Source of the DNA: Gammaproteobacteria bacterium
GTDB lineage: Bacteria; Pseudomonadota; Gammaproteobacteria; Acidiferrobacterales; Sulfurifustaceae
DNA length: 34,844 bases
Direction of reading: 5' to 3'
Assembly: GCA_016194665.1 (NCBI GenBank)
Contig: JACQBD010000155.1
Span: 1 to 34,844 of the forward strand
Shown: piece by piece, positions 9,422-18,091 of the stretch
Numbering within the stretch: the stretch's first letter is position 1
How the letters are laid out: every line of letters starts with the position of its first letter
Made by a program: the position numbers and the translations under genes
Notes under the pieces: generated by a model
What the model was told of the DNA's origin: nothing
The model's input: the letters and a program-made list of their open reading frames with translations, nothing else
Database searches by the model: none

Positions 9422-10492
9422 TTAGAAAGGAGTAGAAAAAGAAAAATTAAAAACCACGTCCGGGGAAGTATTAGTGATGATATCTTCGGATACTGAAAAC
9501 TCTAAAAATTGCCGGCGCGAAATTTCCCAGCTGGCTCCCGCCAAACCTTGCGCACTGTAGGCGCTTAATTGCCGATAACTGCTGCCTTCGTAAAAAGGCG
9601 AGTGACCGTCGACTTGCAGGTTAAATGCCAGCTGCGGAAAAAATTTGTGACTGACGCCGAGCGTGCCAAAGCCGACATACTTGCGCTGCAACGACGGCAA
9701 CACTTTTGTTTCGCTCATCAGCAGAACGCCAGCCCCGCCGTAAGGATTCCATGCATTGCCGCCTTGAGTTCGGGCCGCGCTCAACCACAACGCTAAATCG
9801 GTGCTGCCGCTGCCTAATAATTCTTTTTCGTTCCCTGTTGGTAATTTAAGACTTATGCGCAGCGCCGCGTCGAAATCCGAAAATATTTTATTGACGTCAA
9901 GTTGTTTTGCCGCGAATAAACGTAGGTCGCCCGGCCCGCTGGCGGAATGGTCGAGGTTAACCAGATCTACGCCGTTACGCGCGTAATGAAAGTCGATTTG
10001 ATTGAGCGCGACATTTTCGCGTCCGCCCTGCGGCAGGCCCGTGGCCTTATGAAAGCGCTCGATCGTGCTGTCGAGAAAACCGCCGGTATACGATACATAA
10101 GGCAGTTCGGCGCCCCATTCCATGCCGCCGCCCAAGCCTTGGCGCCATTCTAGGCTCAGGCGATGCATCTCGCCGTCCAAGTTAAGAAGTTCAACGTTGC
10201 TGCGGGCGCCGGTAAAATTGTTGGCGATTTGCATGCGCAGCGCCAGGTTGGATTGATTGTGTGCCAGAACGCGGGCTTCACCCAGTGCCGGCAGACCATA
10301 AATTTGAATGAGAGGGCTTTGATTGAAGCTGTAAAGTGGCCGTGTTTCCGAGACAGACGCGGCATAGGCCCCATTTCCGATTAAGAAAAGTAGGCTAAAC
10401 AGCGTCCTGAATGAAGTGCGAGGAGCGTGAAGCAAGTGACGTAAATCGCTTTTTAAATAATTATGTTCAATATCGATGAGGCATTTTCGCAT
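9422..10492 (-). CDS. DUF3187-type outer-membrane protein
   Basis: 356 residues. After an unusually long N-terminal region the hydrophobic segment TLFSLLFLIGNGAYA looks like a signal peptide cleaved near residue 44. The mature part begins RPLYSFNQSPLIQIYGLPA, the typical opening of DUF3187 proteins, and is rich in alternating beta-strand segments with a C-terminal Phe (FSTPF), as in outer-membrane beta-barrels. No function is established for the family. The ATG at 10492 has no clear ribosome site; a downstream non-ATG start giving a normal-length signal peptide is possible. It lies downstream of the VTT-rhodanese gene with a 91-bp gap. Confidence 0.75.
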   Translation of the reverse strand: MRKCLIDIEHNYLKSDLRHLLHAPRTSFRTLFSLLFLIGNGAYAASVSETRPLYSFNQSPLIQIYGLPALGEARVLAHNQSNLALRMQIANNFTGARSNVELLNLDGEMHRLSLEWRQGLGGGMEWGAELPYVSYTGGFLDSTIERFHKATGLPQGGRENVALNQIDFHYARNGVDLVNLDHSASGPGDLRLFAAKQLDVNKIFSDFDAALRISLKLPTGNEKELLGSGSTDLALWLSAARTQGGNAWNPYGGAGVLLMSETKVLPSLQRKYVGFGTLGVSHKFFPQLAFNLQVDGHSPFYEGSSYRQLSAYSAQGLAGASWEISRRQFLEFSVSEDIITNTSPDVVFNFSFSTPF

Positions 10493-10583
10493 GCTTTGAT
10501 AAAAAAACCTATCCTCATCGCGATGTCAGTGGGTTTGATCACATTGCATGAGGTTAAAGGAAAATACTTGCGGCAGATTCATA

Positions 10584-11573
10584 TTAACGTTCGATGGGAA
10601 AACCTTCCTGGTTCCAAGCGGTCATGCCGCCACGAACTAATAACAGCTCGCGCAATCCCGCTTGATGCAGTTGTTCGACGGCTTTCGCTGAGCGCCGATC
10701 GGTACGGCACAAGACGGCAATGGGTTTACTGGCAAGCTGCCGTATCTCATGCAAGTGTTGATCGAGATCGGCAAGCGCGATTTGTTTAGAGCCGCGGATA
10801 TGTCCCAAGGGACCGTGATATTCGTCAGGTCCGCGCACATCTAATAAGAATATGTCTTCACCGCCATCGAGGCGTTGCTTAAGTTCGGTGACATTCAGAA
10901 TCGCGGCCGGAACAATCGTTTGCTTGGGTTTTCGCAGATGTTTAATAAACCGCGGCAGAAAAATGAGCGCCGCTATCAAGGCCAGAGCCAACAATATTTT
11001 TTGCACCATGCCTTGATTGCCGGCAGCGACTTCGCGCCCGGCATAGCCAAAATAGGTAAAAGCAAATGCGCCGGGCAGCATGAACACATACGAAGCCAAC
11101 ACGTAATGCCAAAAGCGTATGCGCGTCAGTCCCAGCGCGTAATTCAAAATAAAAAACGGAAACAGTGGAACCAAGCGCGTGAACGCCACAAAACGCCAGC
11201 CTTCGGTTTCAACACCGTCGATTAATTGTTTGATTTTTCCACCGGCTTTGCGTGCGACCCAGTCCGACGCAAGATAACGCGCTACCAAAAAAGCAAGCGC
11301 CGCGCACAGCGTCGCGCCGGTAAGATTATAAAAGGTGCCGGCAATGGGACCGAAAAGCGCGCCGCCGGCCAAGGTTAGAATCGAGCCGGGCAAAAACAAT
11401 ACCGTGGCGATGGCATAAATCAGCATGAACATTAACGGAGCCAGCAGTCCTGCTTCCTTAACTGCTATATCCAGCGTCACCAGATTCAGCCGATCGCGGT
11501 ACATAAAGGCAGCGACAATACCGGCGATTAAAACAAACAAAAAAACGATGCGAGCTAAACGTTCCAGGTTCAT
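10584..11573 (-). CDS. TVP38/TMEM64 (VTT-domain) membrane protein fused to a rhodanese domain
   Basis: 329 residues. The N-terminal part has several membrane segments (about 8-25, 42-60, 65-98, 135-150, 160-178, 190-206) and the VTT/SNARE-associated signature (FLPGSILTLAGGALFG, then FTRLVPLFPFFILNYALGLT). VTT relatives are lipid scramblases or transporters. A cytoplasmic rhodanese domain follows (about 227-329) with LLDVRGPDEY and the active-site loop CRTDRRSA, in which the catalytic Cys (C289) is present; such domains carry persulfide sulfur. The ATG overlaps the stop of the upstream hydroxylase gene by 4 bp (ATGA), so the two are translationally coupled. The substrate of either half is unknown. 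Confidence 0.85.
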   Translation of the reverse strand: MNLERLARIVFLFVLIAGIVAAFMYRDRLNLVTLDIAVKEAGLLAPLMFMLIYAIATVLFLPGSILTLAGGALFGPIAGTFYNLTGATLCAALAFLVARYLASDWVARKAGGKIKQLIDGVETEGWRFVAFTRLVPLFPFFILNYALGLTRIRFWHYVLASYVFMLPGAFAFTYFGYAGREVAAGNQGMVQKILLALALIAALIFLPRFIKHLRKPKQTIVPAAILNVTELKQRLDGGEDIFLLDVRGPDEYHGPLGHIRGSKQIALADLDQHLHEIRQLASKPIAVLCRTDRRSAKAVEQLHQAGLRELLLVRGGMTAWNQEGFPIER

Positions 11574-12421
11574 GCGCGGGGATTTTCCGAACGGCGGTTG
11601 ATGGCGTAATGAGTCACTTTGCCGACAAAAGGAATCATGAGCATTCCATCGAGACGGCTTGCTTGTTTGGGGTCGCGAAAATCACGGATGCCGATGGTCA
11701 TTCGTTCATGGCCCTCATCCGGTTGATTCTTATAAGTGCCGAAAAGACGATCCCATAATGAAAGATTAAAACCGAAATTGCTATTGGTTTCGTGCGCCAG
11801 AATAGAATGGTGTACGCGATGCATATCGGGCGTGACGACGATATAGCGAATGAATCGATCCCAAGCGAGCGGAATGAACGCATTGCTGTGGTTGAACATG
11901 GACGTCATATTCAGTAAGACCTCGAAAATAATGACCGCCAAGACCGGCGCGCCCAGCACCACGATCACGCAGAATTTAATGAGCATGGATAAAATAATTT
12001 CCACCGGATGAAAGCGTGCGCCGGTGGTGACATCGAAATCGAGATCGGCGTGATGCATGCGATGCAAACGCCAAAATATCGGCACCGCATGAAACATGAC
12101 GTGCTGCAAATAAATGACAAAATCCAAAGCCACGATAGATAGCACGAGCGCCAGTCCATAAGGAGTTTTGAAATAATGAAATAATCCCCACGCTTGGTCG
12201 GTGGCGAATAACGCCACGCCCACGGCGCCCGCTGGAAAAATCACGCGCAGGATGAAGCTGTTTAGAAAAACGATGCCGAGATTGCTGGTCCAACGATAAG
12301 GTTTGGAAATATTTAATACACGCCGCGGTTTGAGAATTTCCCAGGTCGCCATGAGCACGAGAATTGCTACAAAGAAACTCAGTCGAATGATAAGTTGATG
12401 GCCAAGAATAAATTCGGTCAT
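11570..12421 (-). CDS. Sterol desaturase / fatty acid hydroxylase family membrane protein
   Basis: 283 residues from the ATG at 12421, which has GGGA nine bases upstream; a TTG 39 bases earlier is also in frame but less likely. It is an integral membrane di-iron oxygenase with the histidine boxes in place: HVMFH (107-111), HRMHH (120-124), an HPVE box at 138, FNH (178) and HRVHH (201-205). These ligate two irons and hydroxylate or desaturate a lipid. Hydrophobic helices lie at about 10-27, 45-72 and 88-105, and another pair at 143-170. Its stop codon overlaps the start of the VTT-rhodanese gene, suggesting a shared lipid-related task. The lipid substrate cannot be told from the sequence. Confidence 0.88.
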   Translation of the reverse strand: MTEFILGHQLIIRLSFFVAILVLMATWEILKPRRVLNISKPYRWTSNLGIVFLNSFILRVIFPAGAVGVALFATDQAWGLFHYFKTPYGLALVLSIVALDFVIYLQHVMFHAVPIFWRLHRMHHADLDFDVTTGARFHPVEIILSMLIKFCVIVVLGAPVLAVIIFEVLLNMTSMFNHSNAFIPLAWDRFIRYIVVTPDMHRVHHSILAHETNSNFGFNLSLWDRLFGTYKNQPDEGHERMTIGIRDFRDPKQASRLDGMLMIPFVGKVTHYAINRRSENPRA

Positions 12422-12467
12422 ACAGCGTTTTCCCAAGTCAAATGGCTTAAACCAGCACAAGATTGTA

Positions 12468-12480
12468 ACCGCTCAGCGGT
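12468..12480. repeat. Short inverted repeat upstream of the hydroxylase gene
   Basis: ACCGCT-C-AGCGGT, 6-bp arms around a single base, 47 bp upstream of the hydroxylase ATG. On the minus strand it adjoins TACAAT, a possible -10 element, so it could be an operator. This is suggestive only. Confidence 0.3.
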
Positions 12481-12556
12481 AAACGCCACCATTAAAAAAA
12501 TTTAACAAGGCTGGGAGGAGTAATTTTTTTCTGGGAAGAAAAGTGCGTGAATAGCG

Positions 12557-14626
12557 TTAGCGCGATATTTTTTTATGGCCCGGCGGACGCTCGACATAAC
12601 ACGCCACGCCGCCGCCGGCATGTTCCATAATGGCTTTGCACGGCAAAGTCATATCGGGACGGCCGAGATAATAACCTTGTCCATAGTCCACACCGTATTC
12701 TTTCAGTAATACGAAACTGGCCTCATTCTCGACGAATTCGGCGATGGTTTGCTTGCCGAGGGCATGGGCAATTTCATTCATGGCTTTGACCATGGCTTGA
12801 TCCACCGAATTGGTGGCGAGATTTTTCACGAAGCGACCGTCGATTTTCACGTAGTCGACCGGCAAATCTTTGAGATAGGCAAACGACGCCATGCCCGAGC
12901 CAAAATCGTCCAGCGATGTTTTGCAGCCGATCGCCTGCAGTCTGGATAAAAATTTTTCGGCGGCGGCCATGTCGGCGATGGCCACGGTTTCGGTGACTTC
13001 GAAGGTAAGCGCCGCGGCATCCAGGCCCGTGGACTTTAGTTTTTTCATAATGAGATCGCAAATGGACAAATCCGTCAGCGCTTGGCTCGATAGGTTGATG
13101 GAATAATGGAGTTTAGGCAATTCACGCCGCTGTTGTATTAAAGTTTCGATGGCATTAACGATAACCCATTTATCGATATCGGCGGAGAGTCCAAAACGCT
13201 CGGCCGTCGGCAGAAAGCCCATGGGCATAATGAGTTCGTCTTGCTCGTCCAGCATGCGGATGAGCACTTCATAAGATTCAATCTCACGCGTGCGTGTATT
13301 CACGATCGGCTGACAGGCCAAAGCGAAGCGATTTTTGTCGATGGCGTTTTTAATGCGCTGCGACCAACCCATGTCCAAAGACATGGCCATGACGTTTTCG
13401 CTGTCGCTGGAAGTAAAAAGGTGTATCCGATTGCGTCCGGCGCGCTTGGCCAAATGACAGGCCAGATCCGCTTGCGACATAACGGCCGAGGCGTTCTGAG
13501 TTTGCGGCGTGATCAACGCCACGCCGATCGAACATCCCACGTCGACAGTCTCGCCGGCTTTGCGAAAACGATAGTTAGCCAAACTTTTGCGGAACGATTC
13601 CGCGGTTTTAGAGGCTTGCTCGGGCCCGACGTTGTACAGCAATACGGTAAACTCGTCGCCGCCAAAACGCGCCGTGACGTCGGTCTTGCGCGCGCGTTTT
13701 TGCAAGATTGCCGCGACTTCGATGATGAGTTGATCGCCGGCGGCATGACCCAAAGTATCGTTCACGTATTTAAAATTATCCAAATCGATATAAAGCAGCG
13801 CGCACGAATGATTGGTGCGCTTTACGCGCTCGACAAATTGTTCTAACTGGCTGTGAAAGAAAGTACGATTGTGTAGACCGGTGAGGCCGTCATGCTCCGC
13901 CATCACCCGCAAATGCTCCACCATGGCTTTGCGTTCACTGATATCCGCGGCCAGCGCGGTATACACGACATCATCGCCTAATTTTATCTCGCTGACCTTC
14001 AACGCCATCGGAAAACGCGCACCGTCTTTGTGACGTCCGGTGACTTCGCCTTCATGTCCGATGAGGCGTTGAATCTCGGTGCGCATGAAATGATGCAGAT
14101 AACCTTCACGCGCGTCGATAATATTCGGCGGCGGAATAAGGATGCTGATGGGGTGGCCGATCACTTCCACTTGCGAATAGCCAAACAGTTTTTCTCCGGC
14201 TCTATTTATGCTCTGAATGTTGCCGCCCTGATCGAAGGTGATGATGCCTTCGGCGACGTTGTCGAGAATAGTTTCCAGACGGCGTTGCGCCGTGACGATG
14301 CGATAATGTTCATTTTCCAGCTGAGTGTATTGTCTTACATCGCTGATGGTTTTAGAACTTAAATAGGTGACGGTTAAAACGAACGCACCGCCGCCCAGAA
14401 AAATCGAAGACACCACCCACACGACAAAAGAAATCGGCTCGCCGAATATAGCCAGCGTGAAAATTATGTAACCGATGATGAAAAAGATAATCAGCAGATA
14501 CATCATGCGCCAACGATTATCCGGCACCGGCAAATTTTTTATGATTTTGCGCGTGAGCACCAGGCCGCCGCTGAGCAAGATCGCACCAACTATGACGAGA
14601 GCACTGGTTAAATAGGAATAGAGCAT
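12557..14626 (-). CDS. Membrane PAS-GGDEF-EAL cyclic-di-GMP enzyme
   Basis: 689 residues. Three predicted membrane helices (about 5-25, 41-61, 66-88) precede a PAS sensor domain (about 115-233) and a GGDEF domain with an intact GGDEF at 322-326. The inhibitory I-site RKTD (313-316) lies five residues before it. An EAL domain (about 430-670) follows. The EAL signature reads EVL (453-455); other landmarks remain (INLSS, FEVTET, LDDFGSG, VKIDGRF, QGYYLGRP), and AEFVEN replaces the usual AEGVE. The cyclase is predicted active and feedback-inhibited; phosphodiesterase activity is plausible but less certain. No strong ribosome site is seen at the ATG. It is divergent from ppsA and 135 bp upstream of the hydroxylase gene. 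Confidence 0.9.
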   Translation of the reverse strand: MLYSYLTSALVIVGAILLSGGLVLTRKIIKNLPVPDNRWRMMYLLIIFFIIGYIIFTLAIFGEPISFVVWVVSSIFLGGGAFVLTVTYLSSKTISDVRQYTQLENEHYRIVTAQRRLETILDNVAEGIITFDQGGNIQSINRAGEKLFGYSQVEVIGHPISILIPPPNIIDAREGYLHHFMRTEIQRLIGHEGEVTGRHKDGARFPMALKVSEIKLGDDVVYTALAADISERKAMVEHLRVMAEHDGLTGLHNRTFFHSQLEQFVERVKRTNHSCALLYIDLDNFKYVNDTLGHAAGDQLIIEVAAILQKRARKTDVTARFGGDEFTVLLYNVGPEQASKTAESFRKSLANYRFRKAGETVDVGCSIGVALITPQTQNASAVMSQADLACHLAKRAGRNRIHLFTSSDSENVMAMSLDMGWSQRIKNAIDKNRFALACQPIVNTRTREIESYEVLIRMLDEQDELIMPMGFLPTAERFGLSADIDKWVIVNAIETLIQQRRELPKLHYSINLSSQALTDLSICDLIMKKLKSTGLDAAALTFEVTETVAIADMAAAEKFLSRLQAIGCKTSLDDFGSGMASFAYLKDLPVDYVKIDGRFVKNLATNSVDQAMVKAMNEIAHALGKQTIAEFVENEASFVLLKEYGVDYGQGYYLGRPDMTLPCKAIMEHAGGGVACYVERPPGHKKISR

Positions 14627-14791
14627 AGGGAGCGCTTAATTAATGCGTGAATTCATCTTTTCGAAATGACGTGCTTTTAAAGATCTCATCCATATTTAGC
14701 ATAGTTCGTGCCTAAATATAGGCCGCGCCTTCTAGACCGCTGTATTTACTTGTATTCAAGCATTTCTTTAAGTATTGGAAATGCCGCTGGC

Positions 14792-17200
14792 ATGCGTTAC
14801 TTTGTGTCCACGATGCGTTACATCCGCACATTTTCCGAGCTGGGGATGCAAGATATCTCTGTGGTCGGAGGCAAAAATGCTTCTTTAGGCGAAATGGTCC
14901 GCCATTTAAGCAGCGAAGGGGTGCGGGTTCCCAATGGGTTTGCCACCACCGCCGAGGCCTATCGTTATTTTCTAACGCACAATCAACTGACGGACCGCAT
15001 TCGTGATCGTTTGCAGGCTTTGCAGACGCAAGATTTGGCGCAGCTGGAGCAAGCCGGCGCGGAAATACGCCGCTGGATTTTACAAGCAAAAATTCCCACG
15101 GACTTAGCCGCTGAAATTACCGAAGCCTACGCTAATTTAGCGCGCGAATACGGAGCCGACGCGGATGTCGCGGTGCGCAGTTCAGCCACCGCCGAAGATT
15201 TGCCGACCGCGTCGTTCGCCGGACAGCAAGATACCTTGCTTAATATTCGCGGCGCTAAGGATTTGTTGGCCGGTTGCCAACGCGTGTTTGCCTCGCTCTT
15301 CAATGACCGCGCGATTTCCTATCGCGCGCATCAAAATTTTTCGCACGAGCACATCGCGCTTTCGATTGGCGTGCAAAAGATGGTGCGTTCCGACGTCGGC
15401 GCCGCCGGTGTCATGTTCACGCTCGACACCGAAACCGGATTTCGCGACGTGGTTTTTATTACCGCGGCTTACGGCTTGGGCGAGAACGTGGTGCAAGGAG
15501 CGGTGAACCCGGACGAATTTTATCTTTTCAAACCGGCTGTAGCTGCGAAGAAGCAAGCGATCTTAAAGCGTCAATTGGGCAGCAAAGCCGTCAAAATGAT
15601 TTACAGCACGAGCGCCGGTTCAGTCACGCAAAATGTGCCGGTGCCGGAAGCCGAGCGCCAGAATTTTTCGATAACGGATAACGAGGCCCACGAGCTGGCG
15701 CGTTTTGCCATGAAAATTGAGCAACATTATTCCACCGTCGCCGGCCGCGACATGCCCATGGATATCGAATGGGCCAAGGACGGCGTTGACGGCAAACTTT
15801 ATATCGTGCAAGCGCGCCCGGAAACGGTGCGCTCGCGCGAATCGCGCAACGATTACGAAGCTTATTATATGGAATCGCGCGGCGACGTATTGGTGTCGGG
15901 AAAAAGCGTCGGGCGTCGTATCGCCAGCGGACCAGCGCGGGTTATTTTACAAGTCAGCGACATGGCGCAATTGCGCCCCGGCGAAATACTGATCACCGAT
16001 ATGACCGACCCGGATTGGGAACCGGTCATGAAAATCGCCGGCGCCATCGTCACCAATCGCGGCGGCCGCACTTGTCATGCGGCAATCATCGCACGCGAGC
16101 TGGGAGTGCCCGCGGTCGTGGGCAGTGGCAACGCCACCGAAGTCATCGCCAGCGGCATGGCGGTGACGGTGAATTGCGCCGAGGGCGACACCGGCGTGGT
16201 TTATCGCGGCCGCCAAAAATACCGCATCGACAAAATTTCCCTGGATGCAGCGAATCGTCCGCGTACAAAATTAATGATGAACCTGGCTAATCCCGATCAA
16301 GCCTTTGAGCATTCTTTTTTACCCAACGACGGCGTGGGCTTGGCGCGCTTGGAATTTATTATCAACCACAGTATTCAGGTGCATCCGCGCGCGCTATTGG
16401 AATACGCCAAGCTCGATTCCACCGAACAACAATATATCGATCGCTTGACGGCCGGTTATGGCGACCGGCGCAATTATTTTATCCGGCGCTTAGCGGAAGG
16501 CGTCGGCACAATCGCCGCGGCATTTTCGCCCAAGCCGGTGATCGTGCGCCTGAGCGATTTTAAATCCAATGAGTACGCTTTGCTTTTCGGCGGCGCGCGT
16601 TTCGAGCCAAAAGAAGAAAATCCCATGCTCGGTTTGCGCGGCGCCTCGCGTTATTACTCCGATTCGTTCCGCGAAAGTTTTGCGCTCGAATGCGCCGCGC
16701 TCAAGTATGTGCGTGAAGACATGGGCTTAACCAACGTGGCGCTGATGATTCCCTTCGTGCGCAGTGTCGACGAAGTAAAACAAGTATTGAGCTTAATGCG
16801 TTCGTATGGATTGGAGCGCGGCCAAACGGGGCTTAAGATTTATCTTATGTGCGAAATCCCCGCCAATGCTTTGTTGGCGGATGAATTTTTAGAACATCTC
16901 GATGGCTTCTCGATCGGCTCGAACGACTTGACTCAATTAACGCTGGGTGTGGATCGCGACTCGGGCTTACTGAGCGGTTTCGACGAGCGCGATCCGGCAG
17001 TGTTGAAGTTAATGGCCTTGGCTATTCAAGCTGCGCGTCGTTTAGGCAAATACGTCGGTATTTGCGGGCAAGCGCCGTCGGATTATCCCGCGATCACGAC
17101 CTGGCTGGTGCGCCAAGGCATCGAGTCGATTTCGCTCAATCCCGACAGTGTTGTGCCGATGACACGGGTCGTTTTAGAAGCAGAAAGAATGCTGAAATAA
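14792..17200 (+). CDS. ppsA: Phosphoenolpyruvate synthase
   Basis: 802 residues from the ATG at 14792; an ATG at 14813 is an alternative, and the frame is also open upstream to a GTG at 14708. It converts pyruvate and ATP to phosphoenolpyruvate, AMP and phosphate for gluconeogenesis. The N-terminal ATP/pyruvate-binding domain opens with ELGMQDISVVGGKNASLGEM. The mobile phosphohistidine domain contains GGRTCHAAIIARELG with the catalytic His at about residue 429. The C-terminal PEP-binding barrel ends with the active-site Cys in GICGQAPSD and then SLNPDSV. Length matches the family (about 790-800). GGAA eleven bases before 14792 is a weak ribosome site. A terminator follows directly. Confidence 0.95.
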   Translation: MRYFVSTMRYIRTFSELGMQDISVVGGKNASLGEMVRHLSSEGVRVPNGFATTAEAYRYFLTHNQLTDRIRDRLQALQTQDLAQLEQAGAEIRRWILQAKIPTDLAAEITEAYANLAREYGADADVAVRSSATAEDLPTASFAGQQDTLLNIRGAKDLLAGCQRVFASLFNDRAISYRAHQNFSHEHIALSIGVQKMVRSDVGAAGVMFTLDTETGFRDVVFITAAYGLGENVVQGAVNPDEFYLFKPAVAAKKQAILKRQLGSKAVKMIYSTSAGSVTQNVPVPEAERQNFSITDNEAHELARFAMKIEQHYSTVAGRDMPMDIEWAKDGVDGKLYIVQARPETVRSRESRNDYEAYYMESRGDVLVSGKSVGRRIASGPARVILQVSDMAQLRPGEILITDMTDPDWEPVMKIAGAIVTNRGGRTCHAAIIARELGVPAVVGSGNATEVIASGMAVTVNCAEGDTGVVYRGRQKYRIDKISLDAANRPRTKLMMNLANPDQAFEHSFLPNDGVGLARLEFIINHSIQVHPRALLEYAKLDSTEQQYIDRLTAGYGDRRNYFIRRLAEGVGTIAAAFSPKPVIVRLSDFKSNEYALLFGGARFEPKEENPMLGLRGASRYYSDSFRESFALECAALKYVREDMGLTNVALMIPFVRSVDEVKQVLSLMRSYGLERGQTGLKIYLMCEIPANALLADEFLEHLDGFSIGSNDLTQLTLGVDRDSGLLSGFDERDPAVLKLMALAIQAARRLGKYVGICGQAPSDYPAITTWLVRQGIESISLNPDSVVPMTRVVLEAERMLK

Positions 17201-17215
17201 TCGAACCGCCGGCGT

Positions 17216-17263
17216 AAAGCCCCGTCTAATGTCAGCGGGTACGGGGCTTTAAATTGTTTTTTT
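17216..17263 (+). terminator. Rho-independent terminator after ppsA
   Basis: A perfect 9-bp stem AAAGCCCCG / CGGGGCTTT (17216-17224 with 17242-17250), a 17-base loop, then AAATTG and seven Ts. It starts 16 bp after the ppsA stop. The long loop and the short gap before the T-run make it a slightly unusual example. Confidence 0.8.
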
Positions 17264-17333
17264 GAGATTGCTTCCAGTATGATCTTGAGCCACGCATCCG
17301 ACCCCGACTGTCAACTAGCGAGAATTTATAGAT

Positions 17334-18074
17334 ATGTGGCGTTTCCTGATTTTTTTTCTAGGTAGTTTTATTTTTTCCGCGACGGTGCACGCCGATGACA
17401 AGGAAATCAATCAAATCAAAACCGAGCTCACCCGCTCGTTTCCGGAAATGGCGAAAGCCGTGATCAAGCCGGCGCCGGTGCGCGGTTTGTATGAAGTGGA
17501 AATCGATACGCAAATTTTTTACGTCACGCCCGACGGTAAATATTTGTTCATGGGCGACATGATGGATCTCGGCGCGCGCAGTAATTTAACCGAACTTCGG
17601 CGTGCAAGTTTACGCGCCAATTTTCTCAATGAAGTAGGCGAGGACAACATGATTGTCTTCGGCCCAGCCAACGCCAAGCGTACGCTCACGGTATTCACCG
17701 ACGTCGATTGCACGTATTGCGCGATGTTTCATCGCGACGTGCCGACGCTGAATAAGGAAGGAGTGAAGGTGCGCTATTTGTTTTATCCGCGCACCGGCAT
17801 AGGCAGCGAAAGTTATAAACGCGCGGTCGCGGTATGGTGTTCGGCCGATCGCGCCAAGGCCATCGGCGTGGCTAAGTCCGGCGGTAAGTTGGACATGAAA
17901 ACTTGCACCAATCCCGTTGAGCAACATTATCATTTAGGCGAACGTATGGGAGTGGAAGGCACGCCTACTATTTTTCTCGACAACGGCAAAAAATTTCCCG
18001 GCTATTTGCCGGCGCGGGAATTATTAAATCGACTCGGTTTAAAAACCGACGCACCGGCCACGACGGTACACTGA
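17334..18074 (+). CDS. dsbC: Thiol:disulfide interchange protein DsbC
   Basis: 246 residues, periplasmic disulfide isomerase. A signal peptide (MWRFLIFFLG to VHA) is cleaved before DDKEIN at about residue 21. The N-terminal dimerisation domain (about 21-85) leads into a thioredoxin fold with active site DCTYC (126-129) and the cis-proline loop GTPTIFLDNG (about 199). Two further cysteines, VWC (169) and TC (181), match the structural disulfide of DsbC. The ribosome site is weak. It is followed 17 bp later by the diguanylate cyclase gene and probably cotranscribed with it. Its likely clients are secreted cysteine-containing proteins; the beta-helix proteins of this window carry several cysteine pairs, but a specific link is only a guess. 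Confidence 0.92.
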   Translation: MWRFLIFFLGSFIFSATVHADDKEINQIKTELTRSFPEMAKAVIKPAPVRGLYEVEIDTQIFYVTPDGKYLFMGDMMDLGARSNLTELRRASLRANFLNEVGEDNMIVFGPANAKRTLTVFTDVDCTYCAMFHRDVPTLNKEGVKVRYLFYPRTGIGSESYKRAVAVWCSADRAKAIGVAKSGGKLDMKTCTNPVEQHYHLGERMGVEGTPTIFLDNGKKFPGYLPARELLNRLGLKTDAPATTVH

Positions 18075-18091
18075 TGATATAAAAGGGGAGA

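Noticed and set aside
14708-14791. 28-codon N-terminal extension of ppsA from a GTG
   Set aside because: The extra residues are not family-like and lack a ribosome site; homologues begin near the ATG at 14792 or 14813.
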